This document shows, in pieces, positions 15,998 through 25,355 of a DNA stretch of 47,063 bases. Location of the stretch: the NCBI GenBank assembly GCA_016873335.1, contig VGXN01000008.1:1-47063 (forward strand), read 5' to 3'. The first letter of the stretch is position 1, and the number at the start of each line of letters is the position of its first letter. The DNA comes from Phycisphaerae bacterium. Its GTDB lineage: Bacteria; Planctomycetota; Phycisphaerae; Phycisphaerales; SM1A02. The notes beneath the pieces were generated by a model. That model did no database searches. It worked only from the letters and a program-made list of their open reading frames with translations, and had not been told where the DNA came from. The position numbers and the translations under genes are program-made.

Positions 15998-17179
15998 ATG
16001 AGCAAAGAGAAACCCGCTCGAAATCTCACCGAGGTCCTAGCGCTTGATGCGCGTCTTAATGAAGAACAGCGCGCTCTCAAGAAGATGCTTCGAGAATTCT
16101 CAGACCGTGAACTACGACCGAAGATCGGTGAGTGGTTTGAGTGCGAGGAGATACCGGCTCGAGAAATCGCTCGTGAAGTCGGATCACTTGGAATCCTTGG
16201 GATGCATTTGGATGGCTATGGGTGTGCAGGTTCTGATGCGCTCTCCTATGGGCTCGCATGTCTTGAGCTAGAAGCGGTCGATTCTGGCCTTCGTTCCCTT
16301 ATCTCAGTGCAAGGTTCGCTCTCCATGTTTGCGATCCATGAGTACGGAAGTGATGCCCAGAAGGAGCGATGGCTTCCGGGGATGGCAAAGGGAGAGTTGA
16401 TTGGATGCTTTGGCCTGACTGAGGCCGACTTCGGGTCTAACCCATCTGGGATGAGAACATTCGCAAAGCGCGATGGAAATGATTGGGTGATCAACGGTTC
16501 CAAGATGTGGATCACAAACGGCAATATCGCAGATGTAGCAATTGTCTGGGCAAATACCGATGAAGGAATCCGTGGTTTTGCCATTCCCACGGATACGAAA
16601 GGTTTCAAGGCCAACCTCATCAAACACAAGCTCTCACTTCGCGCCTCGATCACCTCAGAGTTGGTCTTTGAGGGTATGCGCATTCCAGACCAGTATCGCC
16701 TTCCGAAAGCGACGAGCCTTCGCGCACCGCTGATGTGTCTTGCAGAGGCGCGTTTTGGAATCATTTTCGGGGTCGTTGGCGCGGCGCGTGATTGCCTCGA
16801 GAGTTCGCTTGGCTATGGAAAGACTCGAATCCAATTCGATCGTCCGATATCTGCCTATCAGTTGACCCAAGCAAAGTACGCGGAGATGGCTTCGAAGGTC
16901 ACCGCATCACTTCTTCTTGCCTATCACCTTGCAGATTTGAAAGATGCCGGAAAGATAGAGCCAGAACAGATCAGTATGGGTAAGTATCACAATGTACAAA
17001 GCGCGTTAGAAGTTGCTCGCTCTGCTCGTTCGATTCTAGGTGGCGCAGGAATCACCACCGAGTACCCGGTTTTTCGTCATATGAGCAATCTTGAGACGGT
17101 ATTGACTTACGAGGGTACGCACGAGGTACATACCCTCGTCATAGGGCTGGCGCTAACGGGCGAGAACGCGATCAAGTGA
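15998..17179 (+). CDS. gcdH: Glutaryl-CoA dehydrogenase
   Basis: A 393-residue acyl-CoA dehydrogenase. The specific signature of glutaryl-CoA dehydrogenase is present: VDSGLRSLISVQGSL, whose Arg99 matches the arginine that binds the distal carboxylate, IGCFGLTEADFGSNPSGM for FAD, and the catalytic Glu in LTYEGTHEVHTL (Glu372). It oxidises and decarboxylates glutaryl-CoA to crotonyl-CoA and CO2, passing electrons to ETF. It is the last gene of the ALDH-oxidase operon and ends at a bidirectional hairpin. This gene anchors the interpretation of the region as a lysine/hydroxylysine to glutaryl-CoA pathway. Confidence 0.93.
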   Translation: MSKEKPARNLTEVLALDARLNEEQRALKKMLREFSDRELRPKIGEWFECEEIPAREIAREVGSLGILGMHLDGYGCAGSDALSYGLACLELEAVDSGLRSLISVQGSLSMFAIHEYGSDAQKERWLPGMAKGELIGCFGLTEADFGSNPSGMRTFAKRDGNDWVINGSKMWITNGNIADVAIVWANTDEGIRGFAIPTDTKGFKANLIKHKLSLRASITSELVFEGMRIPDQYRLPKATSLRAPLMCLAEARFGIIFGVVGAARDCLESSLGYGKTRIQFDRPISAYQLTQAKYAEMASKVTASLLLAYHLADLKDAGKIEPEQISMGKYHNVQSALEVARSARSILGGAGITTEYPVFRHMSNLETVLTYEGTHEVHTLVIGLALTGENAIK

Positions 17180-17182
17180 GGC

Positions 17183-17203
17183 GCTATCCGAGGGATAGCT
17201 TTT
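17183..17203. terminator. Hairpin terminator between gcdH and the liv operon
   Basis: GCTATCC (17183-17189), loop GAG, GGATAGC (17193-17199), then TTTT. It lies between the convergent gcdH and livF genes, 3 bases after the gcdH stop, and can serve gcdH; with few T residues on the other strand it is weaker for livF. Confidence 0.75.
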
Positions 17204-17209
17204 GAGGGA

Positions 17210-17926
17210 TCAGTGTCCGCCGAGATATGCCTTGGTGATCGCTTCGTCCTTCTTCAGATCAGAGGCTTTACCACTCATCTTCACTTCGCCTGACTCCATG
17301 ACATAAGCCCGGTCTGCCACCTCGAGGGCGACCATAGCGTTCTGCTCGATAAGGAGGATCGTGGTTCCCTGCTCTCGGATCTTGACGATGGTATCGAAGA
17401 TCGCCTCTACCAAAATGGGTGCAAGACCCATTGATGGCTCATCCAGGAGTAAAAGGGAAGGTGCTCCCATCAGCGCACGGCTGACAGCGAGCATCTGCTG
17501 CTCGCCACCGGACATAGTTCCAGCGCGTTGTTCGATTCGCTCGCGAAGATGCGGGAAGAGGTCGAGGACTCGCTCCATATCGGCAGCGACTCCAGCCTTG
17601 TCATTGCGAAGGAATGCGCCAAGCTCCAAGTTCTCTCGAGCGGACATTCGAGGGAAGATTCGGCGACCTTCAGGGGATTGGCAGATTCCTGCGCTGACGA
17701 TCGTATGACCTGGCTTTCCATCGATGCGCTCGCCTTTGAAGGTGATCTCGCCCTTTCGCGGCTTGAGAAGACCTGAAATTGTGCGAAGCGTCGTCGACTT
17801 TCCAGCTCCGTTAGAACCGATGAGAGTGACGATTTCACCTTGATTGACGGTGAGTGAGACATCTTTGACCGCGACGATCTTTCCGTAAGCGACTTCGATG
17901 TTCTTGACTTCTAGCATCGCGGTCAT
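17210..17926 (-). CDS. livF: Branched-chain-type amino acid ABC transporter, ATPase LivF
   Basis: A 238-residue ABC ATPase with Walker A GSNGAGKST, signature MSGGEQQML and Walker B LLLLDEPSMGLAP, the set and length typical of LivF. It energises uptake with LivG, LivH, LivM and the binding protein. ATG at 17926 overlaps the TGA of livG by 4 bases. The substrate of this importer is probably an amino acid; proximity to hydroxyproline and hydroxylysine genes points to one of these (inference). Confidence 0.93.
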   Translation of the reverse strand: MTAMLEVKNIEVAYGKIVAVKDVSLTVNQGEIVTLIGSNGAGKSTTLRTISGLLKPRKGEITFKGERIDGKPGHTIVSAGICQSPEGRRIFPRMSARENLELGAFLRNDKAGVAADMERVLDLFPHLRERIEQRAGTMSGGEQQMLAVSRALMGAPSLLLLDEPSMGLAPILVEAIFDTIVKIREQGTTILLIEQNAMVALEVADRAYVMESGEVKMSGKASDLKKDEAITKAYLGGH

Positions 17927-18702
17927 GCTCGCCCCTCCTTAGCCCTACCGAGGTAGGCCTCGATGACTCGTGCATTGCTCTTTATCTGATCCGAAGTTCC
18001 CTCAGCGATCTTTTCGCCTTGATCCAAGACGGTGATTCGCTCAGAGACGCTCATGACAACTTTCATATCGTGTTCGATCAACATCACAGAGATGTCTTTC
18101 TCTGAAACGAGTCGCCTGACGAAATCAATGAAGACTCCTGTTTCCTGCGGATTCATACCCGCGGTCGGCTCGTCAAGGAGAAGGACCTTGGGGTCAAGTG
18201 CTAGTGCGCGTGCAACCTCGAGGCGTCGCTGATCCCCGTAGGAGAGATTTCGTGCAAACTCATAGGTCCACTTTCCGACTCCGACATAGTCAAGGAGGTA
18301 CTGCGCTTTGTCTTCAGCTTCGCTCTCTTCGCGACGTTGTTTCGGAGTGCGAAGGATCGTGGAGGTGATACCTGACTTCAATTTGGAGTGCATCGCAACG
18401 AGGAGATTTTCTTGTGCAGTCATCAAACCGAAGAGTCTGATGTTTTGGAAAGTTCGAGCGATTCCAATTGATGCGATCTTATGAGGCGGAAGGTCTGTGA
18501 TGTCTTTGCCTTCGTAGCTAATCGTTCCCACTGAAGGCTTATAGAGACCAGTGAGCACATTGAACAGCGTGGTCTTGCCAGCTCCGTTTGGTCCGATCAA
18601 GGATACGATCTTGCGTTTAGGAATATCAAAGTCGACGCTGTTGACGGCAAGGAGACCACCAAAGGCAACGCTGATGTTCTTTGCTTCCAGGACGTTACTC
18701 AT
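17923..18702 (-). CDS. livG: Branched-chain-type amino acid ABC transporter, ATPase LivG
   Basis: A 259-residue ABC ATPase with Walker [10 protein letters not shown], the LivG-type insertion after it, signature [10 protein letters not shown], Walker [14 protein letters not shown] and the LivG C-terminal segment [22 protein letters not shown]. Partner of LivF in the heterodimeric ATPase. It overlaps both neighbours by 4 bases (ATGA), so the four transport genes are translationally linked. Confidence 0.93.
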   Translation of the reverse strand: MSNVLEAKNISVAFGGLLAVNSVDFDIPKRKIVSLIGPNGAGKTTLFNVLTGLYKPSVGTISYEGKDITDLPPHKIASIGIARTFQNIRLFGLMTAQENLLVAMHSKLKSGITSTILRTPKQRREESEAEDKAQYLLDYVGVGKWTYEFARNLSYGDQRRLEVARALALDPKVLLLDEPTAGMNPQETGVFIDFVRRLVSEKDISVMLIEHDMKVVMSVSERITVLDQGEKIAEGTSDQIKSNARVIEAYLGRAKEGRA

Positions 18703-19880
18703 CTTGCCTTCTTTCCTGAAGCCTCTCTCTCATCAATGTCGCCTTCATGGAGAACCAGTTTCAACCTTGACTCAGGGAGCAACCCTTCTCGACGGAAGAG
18801 CATCATCAGGATCAAGACGAGTCCGAAGAGTAGGAAGGTGAAGGATGCGAAATCTATCTCTGTGCCGAATCGCTCGTTATACAAGGCGCCAAAGGCAGAG
18901 AGTCCATTTCCATTGACCCAGGAGAGAACGAATGCACCAAGGATCACGCCCCAGACATTTCCCATTCCACCCAAGACAACCATCGCAAGGAGGAAGATCG
19001 ATATGGCAAAGTTAAAACGCTCTGCGTAGACGCCATTGACGTGTGTTGCGAATGCAACGCCACCCAGTCCACCAGCGAATGCACCGACTGCGTAGGAGAG
19101 GAGTTTGGTGCGCATCAAAGGAACGCCCATCATGCTCGCCGCGAGTTCATCTTCGCGAATCGCAAGCCATGCTCGTCCAAGACGTCCGCGTCGTAGGCGA
19201 AGTGAGATGAAGACCATGACGGCAGCGAGGAAGAGAAAGATAAGTAGTTTCCATCCAAAGTCGAACGGACCAAGATCTTTGAATCCGACCGGGATTGGAT
19301 CGACCTGAACGATTCCCTTAGTGCCGTTGGAGATATTGAAGCCAAAGAAGTTCTCACCGTTGAAGAAGATCTGAGGAATGATCTCGCCAAATCCCAGGGT
19401 CACAAGGGCGAGGTAATCGCTCTTAAGACGAAGCGTCGGTGCCCCGATCAAGGCACCGAAGAAGGCACAGACAAAGCCGCCAATAATCAAGACCAACCAG
19501 AAGTTGATATGGATACCAGGCGCTTCGGCCGGGACGGCCCCAAAGAAGTGAATTTTAAGGAAGTAGAAGAACTCCGACATGAACCACCCGGCGCAATATC
19601 CGCCGATCGCCCAGAAAGCAACATACCCAAGATCTAGGAGCCCTGCATATCCCACGACGATGTTGAGGCCAAGTGCCATGATCACATAAACAAGTGACTC
19701 ATTGACGGCAGCAGGGGGCATCCATCGATTGATGGCGTCATAAATTCCAAGTGGCAATCCTTCCCAGTTGAGGAGAAATTGATAGACGAAGTAAAGAAAA
19801 GCACCGGCAATCGAATAGCCGATTATCCACTTTCGATTGGAGCGTGTGACGTTTTGGGGTTTTACCAGAGCTGTTGACAT
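18699..19880 (-). CDS. livM: Branched-chain-type amino acid ABC transporter, permease LivM
   Basis: A 393-residue polytopic permease with the LivM signature ([31 protein letters not shown], then [22 protein letters not shown]) and the EAA-like cytoplasmic loop with [19 protein letters not shown]. The hydrophilic insertion between helices (around [11 protein letters not shown]) is common in actinobacterial LivM. It forms the transmembrane channel with LivH. Confidence 0.93.
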   Translation of the reverse strand: MSTALVKPQNVTRSNRKWIIGYSIAGAFLYFVYQFLLNWEGLPLGIYDAINRWMPPAAVNESLVYVIMALGLNIVVGYAGLLDLGYVAFWAIGGYCAGWFMSEFFYFLKIHFFGAVPAEAPGIHINFWLVLIIGGFVCAFFGALIGAPTLRLKSDYLALVTLGFGEIIPQIFFNGENFFGFNISNGTKGIVQVDPIPVGFKDLGPFDFGWKLLIFLFLAAVMVFISLRLRRGRLGRAWLAIREDELAASMMGVPLMRTKLLSYAVGAFAGGLGGVAFATHVNGVYAERFNFAISIFLLAMVVLGGMGNVWGVILGAFVLSWVNGNGLSAFGALYNERFGTEIDFASFTFLLFGLVLILMMLFRREGLLPESRLKLVLHEGDIDEREASGKKAR

Positions 19881-19881
19881 A

Positions 19882-20934
19882 TCACACCTTCTCCGTCGTG
19901 ACCTTGCCCAACAAGCCCGCTGGCTTGAAGACCAAGATGGTGATCAGGATGGCAAAGACAACGGTCTGTGACCATTGCTGACCGAAAGCGATGGGAAGTC
20001 CGTCATTGAGGCCTTGAACAAGTCCGATAAGAAGAGCGCCAACGACCGCGCCCCAGAGATTGCCGATTCCGCCTAAGACCGCAGAGGTAAAGGCGATAAG
20101 ACCGAGTTGGAATCCCAGGTTGTAGTTCGTGGTGCCGATTGACTGCTGGTAGAGCAACCCTGCTGCACCAGCCATCGCGCCACCGATTGCGAAAGTGAAA
20201 GCGATGGTCTTGTTGACGTTGATACCCATTAGAGCTGCTGCTTGCTTGTCTTGAGCGGTCGCACGCATCGCTTTGCCACTCTTTGTATTTGTAACGATGA
20301 AGTTAAGTGCAAGAAGTAATGGGACTCCAACGAGCAATAGCAGAATTGTCGTCATGTTGATGCGAACTTCACCAATGTAGATGTCATTGTTGGGAATCAC
20401 TGAGGGCCACTGGCGAGGAGTCGAACCATTCCACTTCAATCCAATGAAGTTTAGGAGGAAGGACATACCAACGGCAGTGATGAGTGGCGCCAACCGTGGC
20501 GCGTTTCGAAGCCTTCGGTATGCGAGTCGTTCGATAAGAACGTTGATCACCGCCCCAAAGGCCATCACCGCAAATAGCGCCGAAATGAAGGTGAGCCAAC
20601 CTGCTGGGTTGGATTCATCTTGTTTGAACCAGACAGTGATGAAATATGAAGAGAAGATGGCGCTGAGCATGAAGAGATCGCCATGCGCAAAGTTGATCAG
20701 CTCGATGATGCCGTAGACCAGCGTGTAACCGAGGGCGATCAGAGCATAGAGAAGACCATTACGTAGGCCGAGGACTGCCACTTGGGCGACCTGTTGTGGG
20801 GATTTGAGAAGGTTGACCAGAATCCATGCTGCGAGGACGAGAGAGATGACGATTGCACCGGTTCGCTCGATACGTTGTCTACGGATTTGGCCGGGAGTGC
20901 CTTTGAACTTCTGCATCTCTGCGGACTTTGCCAA
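19882..20934 (-). CDS. livH: Branched-chain-type amino acid ABC transporter, permease LivH
   Basis: A 350-residue permease. After a polar 30-residue N-terminal extension come the conserved ALIALGYTLVYGIIELINFAHGDLFM segment and the cytoplasmic loop GKAMRATAQDKQAAALMGI typical of LivH. A hairpin (20964-20995) separates it from the binding-protein gene, which is the usual way to express the binding protein in excess over the permeases. Confidence 0.93.
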   Translation of the reverse strand: MAKSAEMQKFKGTPGQIRRQRIERTGAIVISLVLAAWILVNLLKSPQQVAQVAVLGLRNGLLYALIALGYTLVYGIIELINFAHGDLFMLSAIFSSYFITVWFKQDESNPAGWLTFISALFAVMAFGAVINVLIERLAYRRLRNAPRLAPLITAVGMSFLLNFIGLKWNGSTPRQWPSVIPNNDIYIGEVRINMTTILLLLVGVPLLLALNFIVTNTKSGKAMRATAQDKQAAALMGINVNKTIAFTFAIGGAMAGAAGLLYQQSIGTTNYNLGFQLGLIAFTSAVLGGIGNLWGAVVGALLIGLVQGLNDGLPIAFGQQWSQTVVFAILITILVFKPAGLLGKVTTEKV

Positions 20935-20963
20935 GACTAACTCCTAGACTCAAGAAGTTGTGA

Positions 20964-20995
20964 ATCTGGGCGGCCGCTTAGGCGACCACCCAGAT
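20964..20995 (-). terminator. Intercistronic hairpin between binding protein and livH
   Basis: Read on the minus strand, ATCTGGG...CCCAGAT with an inner GGTCGC/GCGGCC pairs over 14 base pairs (two or three G-U pairs) around a CTAA loop. No T-tract follows, so it is more likely a partial terminator or an RNA-stabilising end for the abundant binding-protein message than a full stop. Confidence 0.65.
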
Positions 20996-21011
20996 CCGTT
21001 ACTGATGGGTG

Positions 21012-22256
21012 TTACTTGATAGTGATCTTCTTGACGAAGGTCTCTGTCTTGTCCTTGACGATGAGGATGGTGATGTCCTTTGAGAGGATGTCACCGTTGT
21101 CATCGAACTTCAGGCGGGTTCCAACTGTAGACTTCTTAGCTGGGATATCGACAGTCTTCATCTTGAGGAAGATGTCCTTGCGTGTTCCATTGGAACGTGC
21201 GATTGCATCAAGGATTACCTGTGTAGCAGCAGCACCGTAGACGGAGAAGGAGCTCGTTGGAGGTTCCTTGTACTCCTTTAGATATGCCTTCTGGAACTGC
21301 TCGGCTGCGCCACCCTTCGGGAACTGATCGATTGAAAGACCAGTGAAGGAGAGGTATGCACCAGCAGCTTCTGGCAGAGCCAAGAAGTCTGGGTAACCGG
21401 TGAAGCCATCTGGCATCATGAACTTGACCTTGGTGTTGTCGCCGAGGAACTTAACCTTGTCCTTGACGAGCTGTCCACCATTGAGGTCGAAGATACCGCC
21501 GACATAGACCATTTCTGGCTTGAGTGCGCCGATCTTGACGAAGAGTGCCTCGTAGTTAGGAGCTTTTTCGTCCCAACCTTCGCCGGCATCACCAGGTGAG
21601 AGCACGTTGATACCCAACTTCTTGGCGGCAGCAGTGAATGCACGTGCAACACCTTGGCCGTAGGTCTGGCGGTCATTGAGGACGTAGACAGACTTAACGC
21701 CGAGGCTGTTTGCGAACGCAGCAGCCGCGTTACCCTGATTGTCATCGGTGGTGACTACACGCCAGTAGTTACGGAATCCGGTTGGGTAGTACTTGCCTGG
21801 CTCGCCTGGATCCCAGTTCTTTGTGAGACCTGGGTTGGTGTTCGCATTGGAAACCATAATCATTGGACCCTTTGGATCCTGGTTGAGGATTGGCACGATG
21901 ATCTTCGCGCAACCTGAGTTGTAGGTACCCATGACTGCTACTTCGTCACGAGATGCGACGTGTGCTTGTGCGTTCTTCGCGCACTGTGCATCGTCCCAAG
22001 AACCTTTGGCTGCCGTTGAGTTGTCGTACTCACGGAACTTGATTGTGTACGGGCCAGCTTTGTTGCCCATTTGTTTGAGAAGCAAACGGATCGCCTTGTT
22101 GGTCGAGGCGCTCTGATCAGCAGATCCGCCCTGCTTTGGCAGGTCAGATGAGATCCAGAGTGTCTTGGGAGCTGACTGCGCACTTGAGACGAGTCCCAAG
22201 CCGAGAGCAGCGGTTGCGATAGCAACAATTGCGATCTTTGCAGATTTGTACTTCAT
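21012..22256 (-). CDS. Branched-chain-type amino acid ABC transporter, periplasmic-type binding protein
   Basis: A 414-residue type I solute-binding protein. A classic signal peptide (MKYKSAKIAIVAIATAALG then SAQSA) is cleaved without a lipobox Cys. The mature part has the two-lobe LivJ/AmiC-like fold: AVMGTYNSGCAKIIVPILNQ, VYVLNDRQTYGQGVARAF, and MVYVGGIFDLNGGQLVKDKVKFLG. The first gene of the liv operon, preceded by a structured leader. The ligand cannot be read from the sequence; location next to hydroxyproline catabolism is suggestive. Confidence 0.9.
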   Translation of the reverse strand: MKYKSAKIAIVAIATAALGLGLVSSAQSAPKTLWISSDLPKQGGSADQSASTNKAIRLLLKQMGNKAGPYTIKFREYDNSTAAKGSWDDAQCAKNAQAHVASRDEVAVMGTYNSGCAKIIVPILNQDPKGPMIMVSNANTNPGLTKNWDPGEPGKYYPTGFRNYWRVVTTDDNQGNAAAAFANSLGVKSVYVLNDRQTYGQGVARAFTAAAKKLGINVLSPGDAGEGWDEKAPNYEALFVKIGALKPEMVYVGGIFDLNGGQLVKDKVKFLGDNTKVKFMMPDGFTGYPDFLALPEAAGAYLSFTGLSIDQFPKGGAAEQFQKAYLKEYKEPPTSSFSVYGAAATQVILDAIARSNGTRKDIFLKMKTVDIPAKKSTVGTRLKFDDNGDILSKDITILIVKDKTETFVKKITIK

Positions 22257-22264
22257 TTAATTAG

Positions 22265-22345
22265 GTATACCTTTCCTAGGTTTAACCAGAGGTCACCCCC
22301 TGGTTCAAGGGATACCCTAGGGTGAGTAGGGGGCCTTTGACCAGC
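22265..22345 (-). promoter_or_regulatory. Structured 5' leader of the binding-protein gene
   Basis: The 203-base gap 22257-22459 between the divergent binding protein and oxidase genes holds several inverted repeats: AACCAG/CTGGTT (22284-22289 and 22300-22305) and two CCTAGG-containing palindromes (about 22275 and 22316). They lie in the transcribed leader of the liv operon and may regulate its expression. The coupling of the two divergent operons through this gap suggests shared control. Confidence 0.4.
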
Positions 22346-22459
22346 AGGGGCAGAAATCGAGCGAGCGAGACAGAGTAACTTTTTCGTTATTGCCAATGGA
22401 ACTCCCATAAGACCCAAGGGGATCCCCATGGAAATTGACCTTCTGGCAGACTTTCTCAC

Positions 22460-23632
22460 ATGACCCGAAATCCCACTTCGTCAGAGCGGGAGATCGGCTC
22501 AGACCTGGTCATCATTGGGGCAGGAATAGTGGGCGCGATGTGCGCTCATTATGCAATCGCTTCCGGCCTTCGAACCATCGTCATCGATAGAAATGCAGTA
22601 TCGAGTGGAACGACTGGTAGTGGCGAAGGAAACATCATGGTCTCGGATAAGACTCCGGGGCCAGAACTCGATTTGGCACTGATCTCTCGTGAACTCTGGT
22701 TTGAGGTCGGAGCACGGGTTGGTGACACATTCGAACTAGTGGCCAAAGGTGGTCTCTCAGTCGCGCGAAATAATCCTGAACCACTTCGTGCTCTCGCGCA
22801 ATCACAGAGTCAGGTGGGCGTTGATGCGCGAGAAGTGAATAAGAGCGAATTGTCGCGACTAGAACCATACATCTCACCGGAGATCGAATACGGAGTTCAT
22901 TATCCGCAAGATGCCCAATGTCAGCCGATGCTTGCTACAGCCCGAATACTCCAAGACTTTCAGCGTCGCGGTGGTCAAGTCATTCCTCATCAAGAAGTCC
23001 TGTCTATTGAGCAGAGGAGCAACGGTCTTGGGATTTCAACATCTGATTCCATCTATCGCACAACTCATCTGATCAATGCTGCTGGAACTTGGGCGGGTGA
23101 GATTGCAAAGCGTGCTGGTTCTGATCTGCCGATCATGCCAAGGCGTGGATTCATTCTTGTGACAGCGCCACTTCCACAGTACGTCCTTCATAAGGTCTAT
23201 GACTCTGACTATGTGGATAATGTCGCAAGTAGTGATGCCGACCTTCAGACCTCAACAGTCATTGAGGGGACGAAGAGCGGAAACATCTTGATTGGTGCGA
23301 GCCGTGAACGTGTGGGCTATGACAAGTCGATCAGCGTGTCCGTGATAAAGAAGTTGGCGCGCCAAGCGACCTCACTCTTTCCAATCCTTAAGAATGCGCA
23401 ATTGCTCCGGGTCTACAATGGATTTCGTCCTTACTCTCCCGACCATCTTCCTGTGATTGGCCCAGATAGCAAGATCAAAGAGCTCTATCACTGTGCTGGA
23501 CATGAAGGAGCAGGGATTGGGCTTTCGGCAGCAAGTGGTAAGTTGATTGCCGAGATGATTACAGGCGTCAAGCCGTTCATCAATCCGGAACCATTCTCGC
23601 CAGGGCGTTTCCAGTTAGCGGGGGTGCGCTAA
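22460..23632 (+). CDS. D-hydroxyproline dehydrogenase, FAD (DadA/HcnC-like) subunit
   Basis: A 390-residue flavoprotein with the N-terminal FAD motif LVIIGAGIVGAMCAHYA, the GTTGSGEGNIM segment characteristic of the HcnC/OoxB-like subfamily, and a C-terminal YNGFRPYSPDHLPVIGP with CAGHEGAGIGLSAASG. Together with the following 2Fe-2S and NAD(P)/FAD-type subunits it forms the heterotrimeric type of D-hydroxyproline dehydrogenase, which yields 1-pyrroline-4-hydroxy-2-carboxylate. ATG at 22460 without a Shine-Dalgarno sequence, so possibly leaderless. First gene of the hydroxyproline cluster. Confidence 0.87.
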   Translation: MTRNPTSSEREIGSDLVIIGAGIVGAMCAHYAIASGLRTIVIDRNAVSSGTTGSGEGNIMVSDKTPGPELDLALISRELWFEVGARVGDTFELVAKGGLSVARNNPEPLRALAQSQSQVGVDAREVNKSELSRLEPYISPEIEYGVHYPQDAQCQPMLATARILQDFQRRGGQVIPHQEVLSIEQRSNGLGISTSDSIYRTTHLINAAGTWAGEIAKRAGSDLPIMPRRGFILVTAPLPQYVLHKVYDSDYVDNVASSDADLQTSTVIEGTKSGNILIGASRERVGYDKSISVSVIKKLARQATSLFPILKNAQLLRVYNGFRPYSPDHLPVIGPDSKIKELYHCAGHEGAGIGLSAASGKLIAEMITGVKPFINPEPFSPGRFQLAGVR

Positions 23633-23633
23633 G

Positions 23634-23888
23634 TTGGTGAATTCTTTCTCCTTTGATGGCGAAGGCATCTCTTTCGAACCGGGAGATAGCGTTGCAGCGG
23701 CTCTGATTCGCAGTGGAAAGAAATCACTTCGTCGAACCCGATTTAGTGGCGAAGAACGATCGATCTTCTGTGGTATCGGTCAGTGCTTTGATTGCATCGT
23801 CGTTGTCGATGGCGTAGCGAATCAGCGCGCTTGTCTCATTTCTGCAACAGAGGGAATCAAAGTCGAGTTTCAAGATGGCGCAGGGTGA
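23634..23888 (+). CDS. D-hydroxyproline dehydrogenase, small 2Fe-2S subunit
   Basis: An 84-residue ferredoxin-like protein with CGIGQCFDC and a further Cys in QRACLIS, the four ligands of a plant-type [2Fe-2S] cluster as in HcnA/Fer2_4 proteins. It would pass electrons between the flavin subunits. The start may be TTG 23634 or GTG 23637, immediately after the preceding stop, and the end overlaps the next start by 4 bases (GTGA). Confidence 0.9.
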   Translation: MVNSFSFDGEGISFEPGDSVAAALIRSGKKSLRRTRFSGEERSIFCGIGQCFDCIVVVDGVANQRACLISATEGIKVEFQDGAG

Positions 23889-25300
23889 GGCGATTGAACG
23901 AGGATCCCTTTAGACAGCGAGTTGCAATTATCGGAGCCGGACCAGCGGGACTATCTGCGCTTCGCGAACTACAGAAATCCTCGAGGTCACTTCGTGTCGC
24001 AGTCATCGACTCCAATCCGCGCATCGGCGGGCAGTTCTGGCGCCATCAGGTAGGCGGTCCTTTTCCCGCCCAAGAGTTTGATGCAAGGCATCACCCTTCA
24101 CATTCGGTTGAAATCAACTGGCATCTTTCCTCTTCGGTCTGGCAGATAGAGAGAGTAGATGCGACTTTTCGGATCCATATCGCCTTAGATATCGGCGATG
24201 TAGCAACGACGCTTGAGGTGGAGAAGATCATCATCGCCACCGGAGCCAGTGAGCGAACCTTGCCCTTTGGGAATTGGAGTGCGCCAGGAGTGATGAGCGC
24301 GGGTGCTTTGCAGAGCCTTGCGAAGGAGTATGGAGTCATTCCCGGCAAGAAAATCGTCATCGCGGGCAGTGGAGTTTTCGCGATGCCCGTGGCAAAGACG
24401 ATCAAGAAAGTGGCAAAGGATCTTGGCACGAGAGTAGAAGTAAGCATCATCGAAGCACAGAGTCTCTTTCGGTGGTGGCGAAATACCTTTGCATTCCTAC
24501 TCAATCCGAGCAAGATTATTGAAGCAATTGGCTTTGTGATGTTCATGAAAGGCAACGACGTAAAGACTCTTTCGAAAACGATTATCACGGAGGGAAAAAT
24601 CGATGCAGGGCAGATCATCGGCGTCGAAATCGCCAGAGTGAAAAGTGATCTCAGGCAGGATCAAATTAAGAAGTCACTATCGGCTGATCTGATTGCGACA
24701 TCATTTGGATTTATCCCTGATATGACTCTTGCAAGCATTCTCGGTCTCGAACGAAAGTTTCTCCATGGTGATGCTGTTGTTTTTGTTGATGGAAATCAGC
24801 GAACTTCTCTCGATGGCGTCTGGGCCGCGGGCGAGATCACCGGGATAGGTGGCCATGAGCTTGCAATCTCTGAGGGCGCTATCGCTGCGAGGGATCTTTT
24901 GAAGAAGGGTCACAGATCCAGGGGTTCATATTTCTCTACCGCACTATTGAAATGGCGCCGAATGAGGCAACAATTCTTTGCAGCAGGGTTAGCCAAGATA
25001 TATCCAGTTTCAAAAGGTTGGATCGAATCCCTTGATGACTCGACCATCGTCTGTCGTTGCGAAGAGGTTCGCGCTGGCGAGATAAGGGAGTCCGCAAGTG
25101 AACTTGGCGCCGATTCTGCGCGCACAGCGAAGCTCTTCACTCGTGCCGGGATGGGTCTATGTCAGGGGCGAATCTGTCAGAAGAATGTAAAGGAGATCAT
25201 CGACTTCATGCGAGGTGATGTGCCGAACGCCACCGATGCAAATCGCGAGACAGTGCGTCCGATCGGTGGGGTAGTGACGCTTGGTGGACTTTCCGACTAG
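23885..25300 (+). CDS. D-hydroxyproline dehydrogenase, HcnB-like FAD/NAD subunit with BFD domain
   Basis: From the GTG at 23885, which overlaps the stop of the 2Fe-2S gene, a 471-residue protein: FAD motif VAIIGAGPAGLSALREL, a second nucleotide motif IVIAGSGVFAMPVAKTI, the reading WAAGEITGIGGHELAISEG, and a C-terminal BFD-like domain with CRCEEV...CQGRIC for a [2Fe-2S] cluster. This matches the alpha subunit of multimeric D-amino-acid or opine dehydrogenases. A longer in-frame reading starts at 23792, but it would lie inside the preceding gene. Confidence 0.9.
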   Translation: MRRLNEDPFRQRVAIIGAGPAGLSALRELQKSSRSLRVAVIDSNPRIGGQFWRHQVGGPFPAQEFDARHHPSHSVEINWHLSSSVWQIERVDATFRIHIALDIGDVATTLEVEKIIIATGASERTLPFGNWSAPGVMSAGALQSLAKEYGVIPGKKIVIAGSGVFAMPVAKTIKKVAKDLGTRVEVSIIEAQSLFRWWRNTFAFLLNPSKIIEAIGFVMFMKGNDVKTLSKTIITEGKIDAGQIIGVEIARVKSDLRQDQIKKSLSADLIATSFGFIPDMTLASILGLERKFLHGDAVVFVDGNQRTSLDGVWAAGEITGIGGHELAISEGAIAARDLLKKGHRSRGSYFSTALLKWRRMRQQFFAAGLAKIYPVSKGWIESLDDSTIVCRCEEVRAGEIRESASELGADSARTAKLFTRAGMGLCQGRICQKNVKEIIDFMRGDVPNATDANRETVRPIGGVVTLGGLSD

Positions 25301-25355
25301 CATGATGGCCATGTAGAAGAAAATAACCTAAGCAGAAGAGATAGGTACAGCATCG

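Noticed and set aside
22253-22459. A 68-codon minus-strand frame ending ATGA over the start of the Liv binding protein
   Set aside because: It lies entirely in the structured leader, starts with GTG exactly at the divergent gene, has no ribosome-binding site, and its protein looks like random translation. A leader peptide cannot be excluded, but nothing supports it.
23792-23884. Upstream extension of the HcnB-like frame
   Set aside because: These codons lie inside the 2Fe-2S subunit gene and are Arg-rich; GTG 23885 overlaps the preceding stop as in other gene pairs here.
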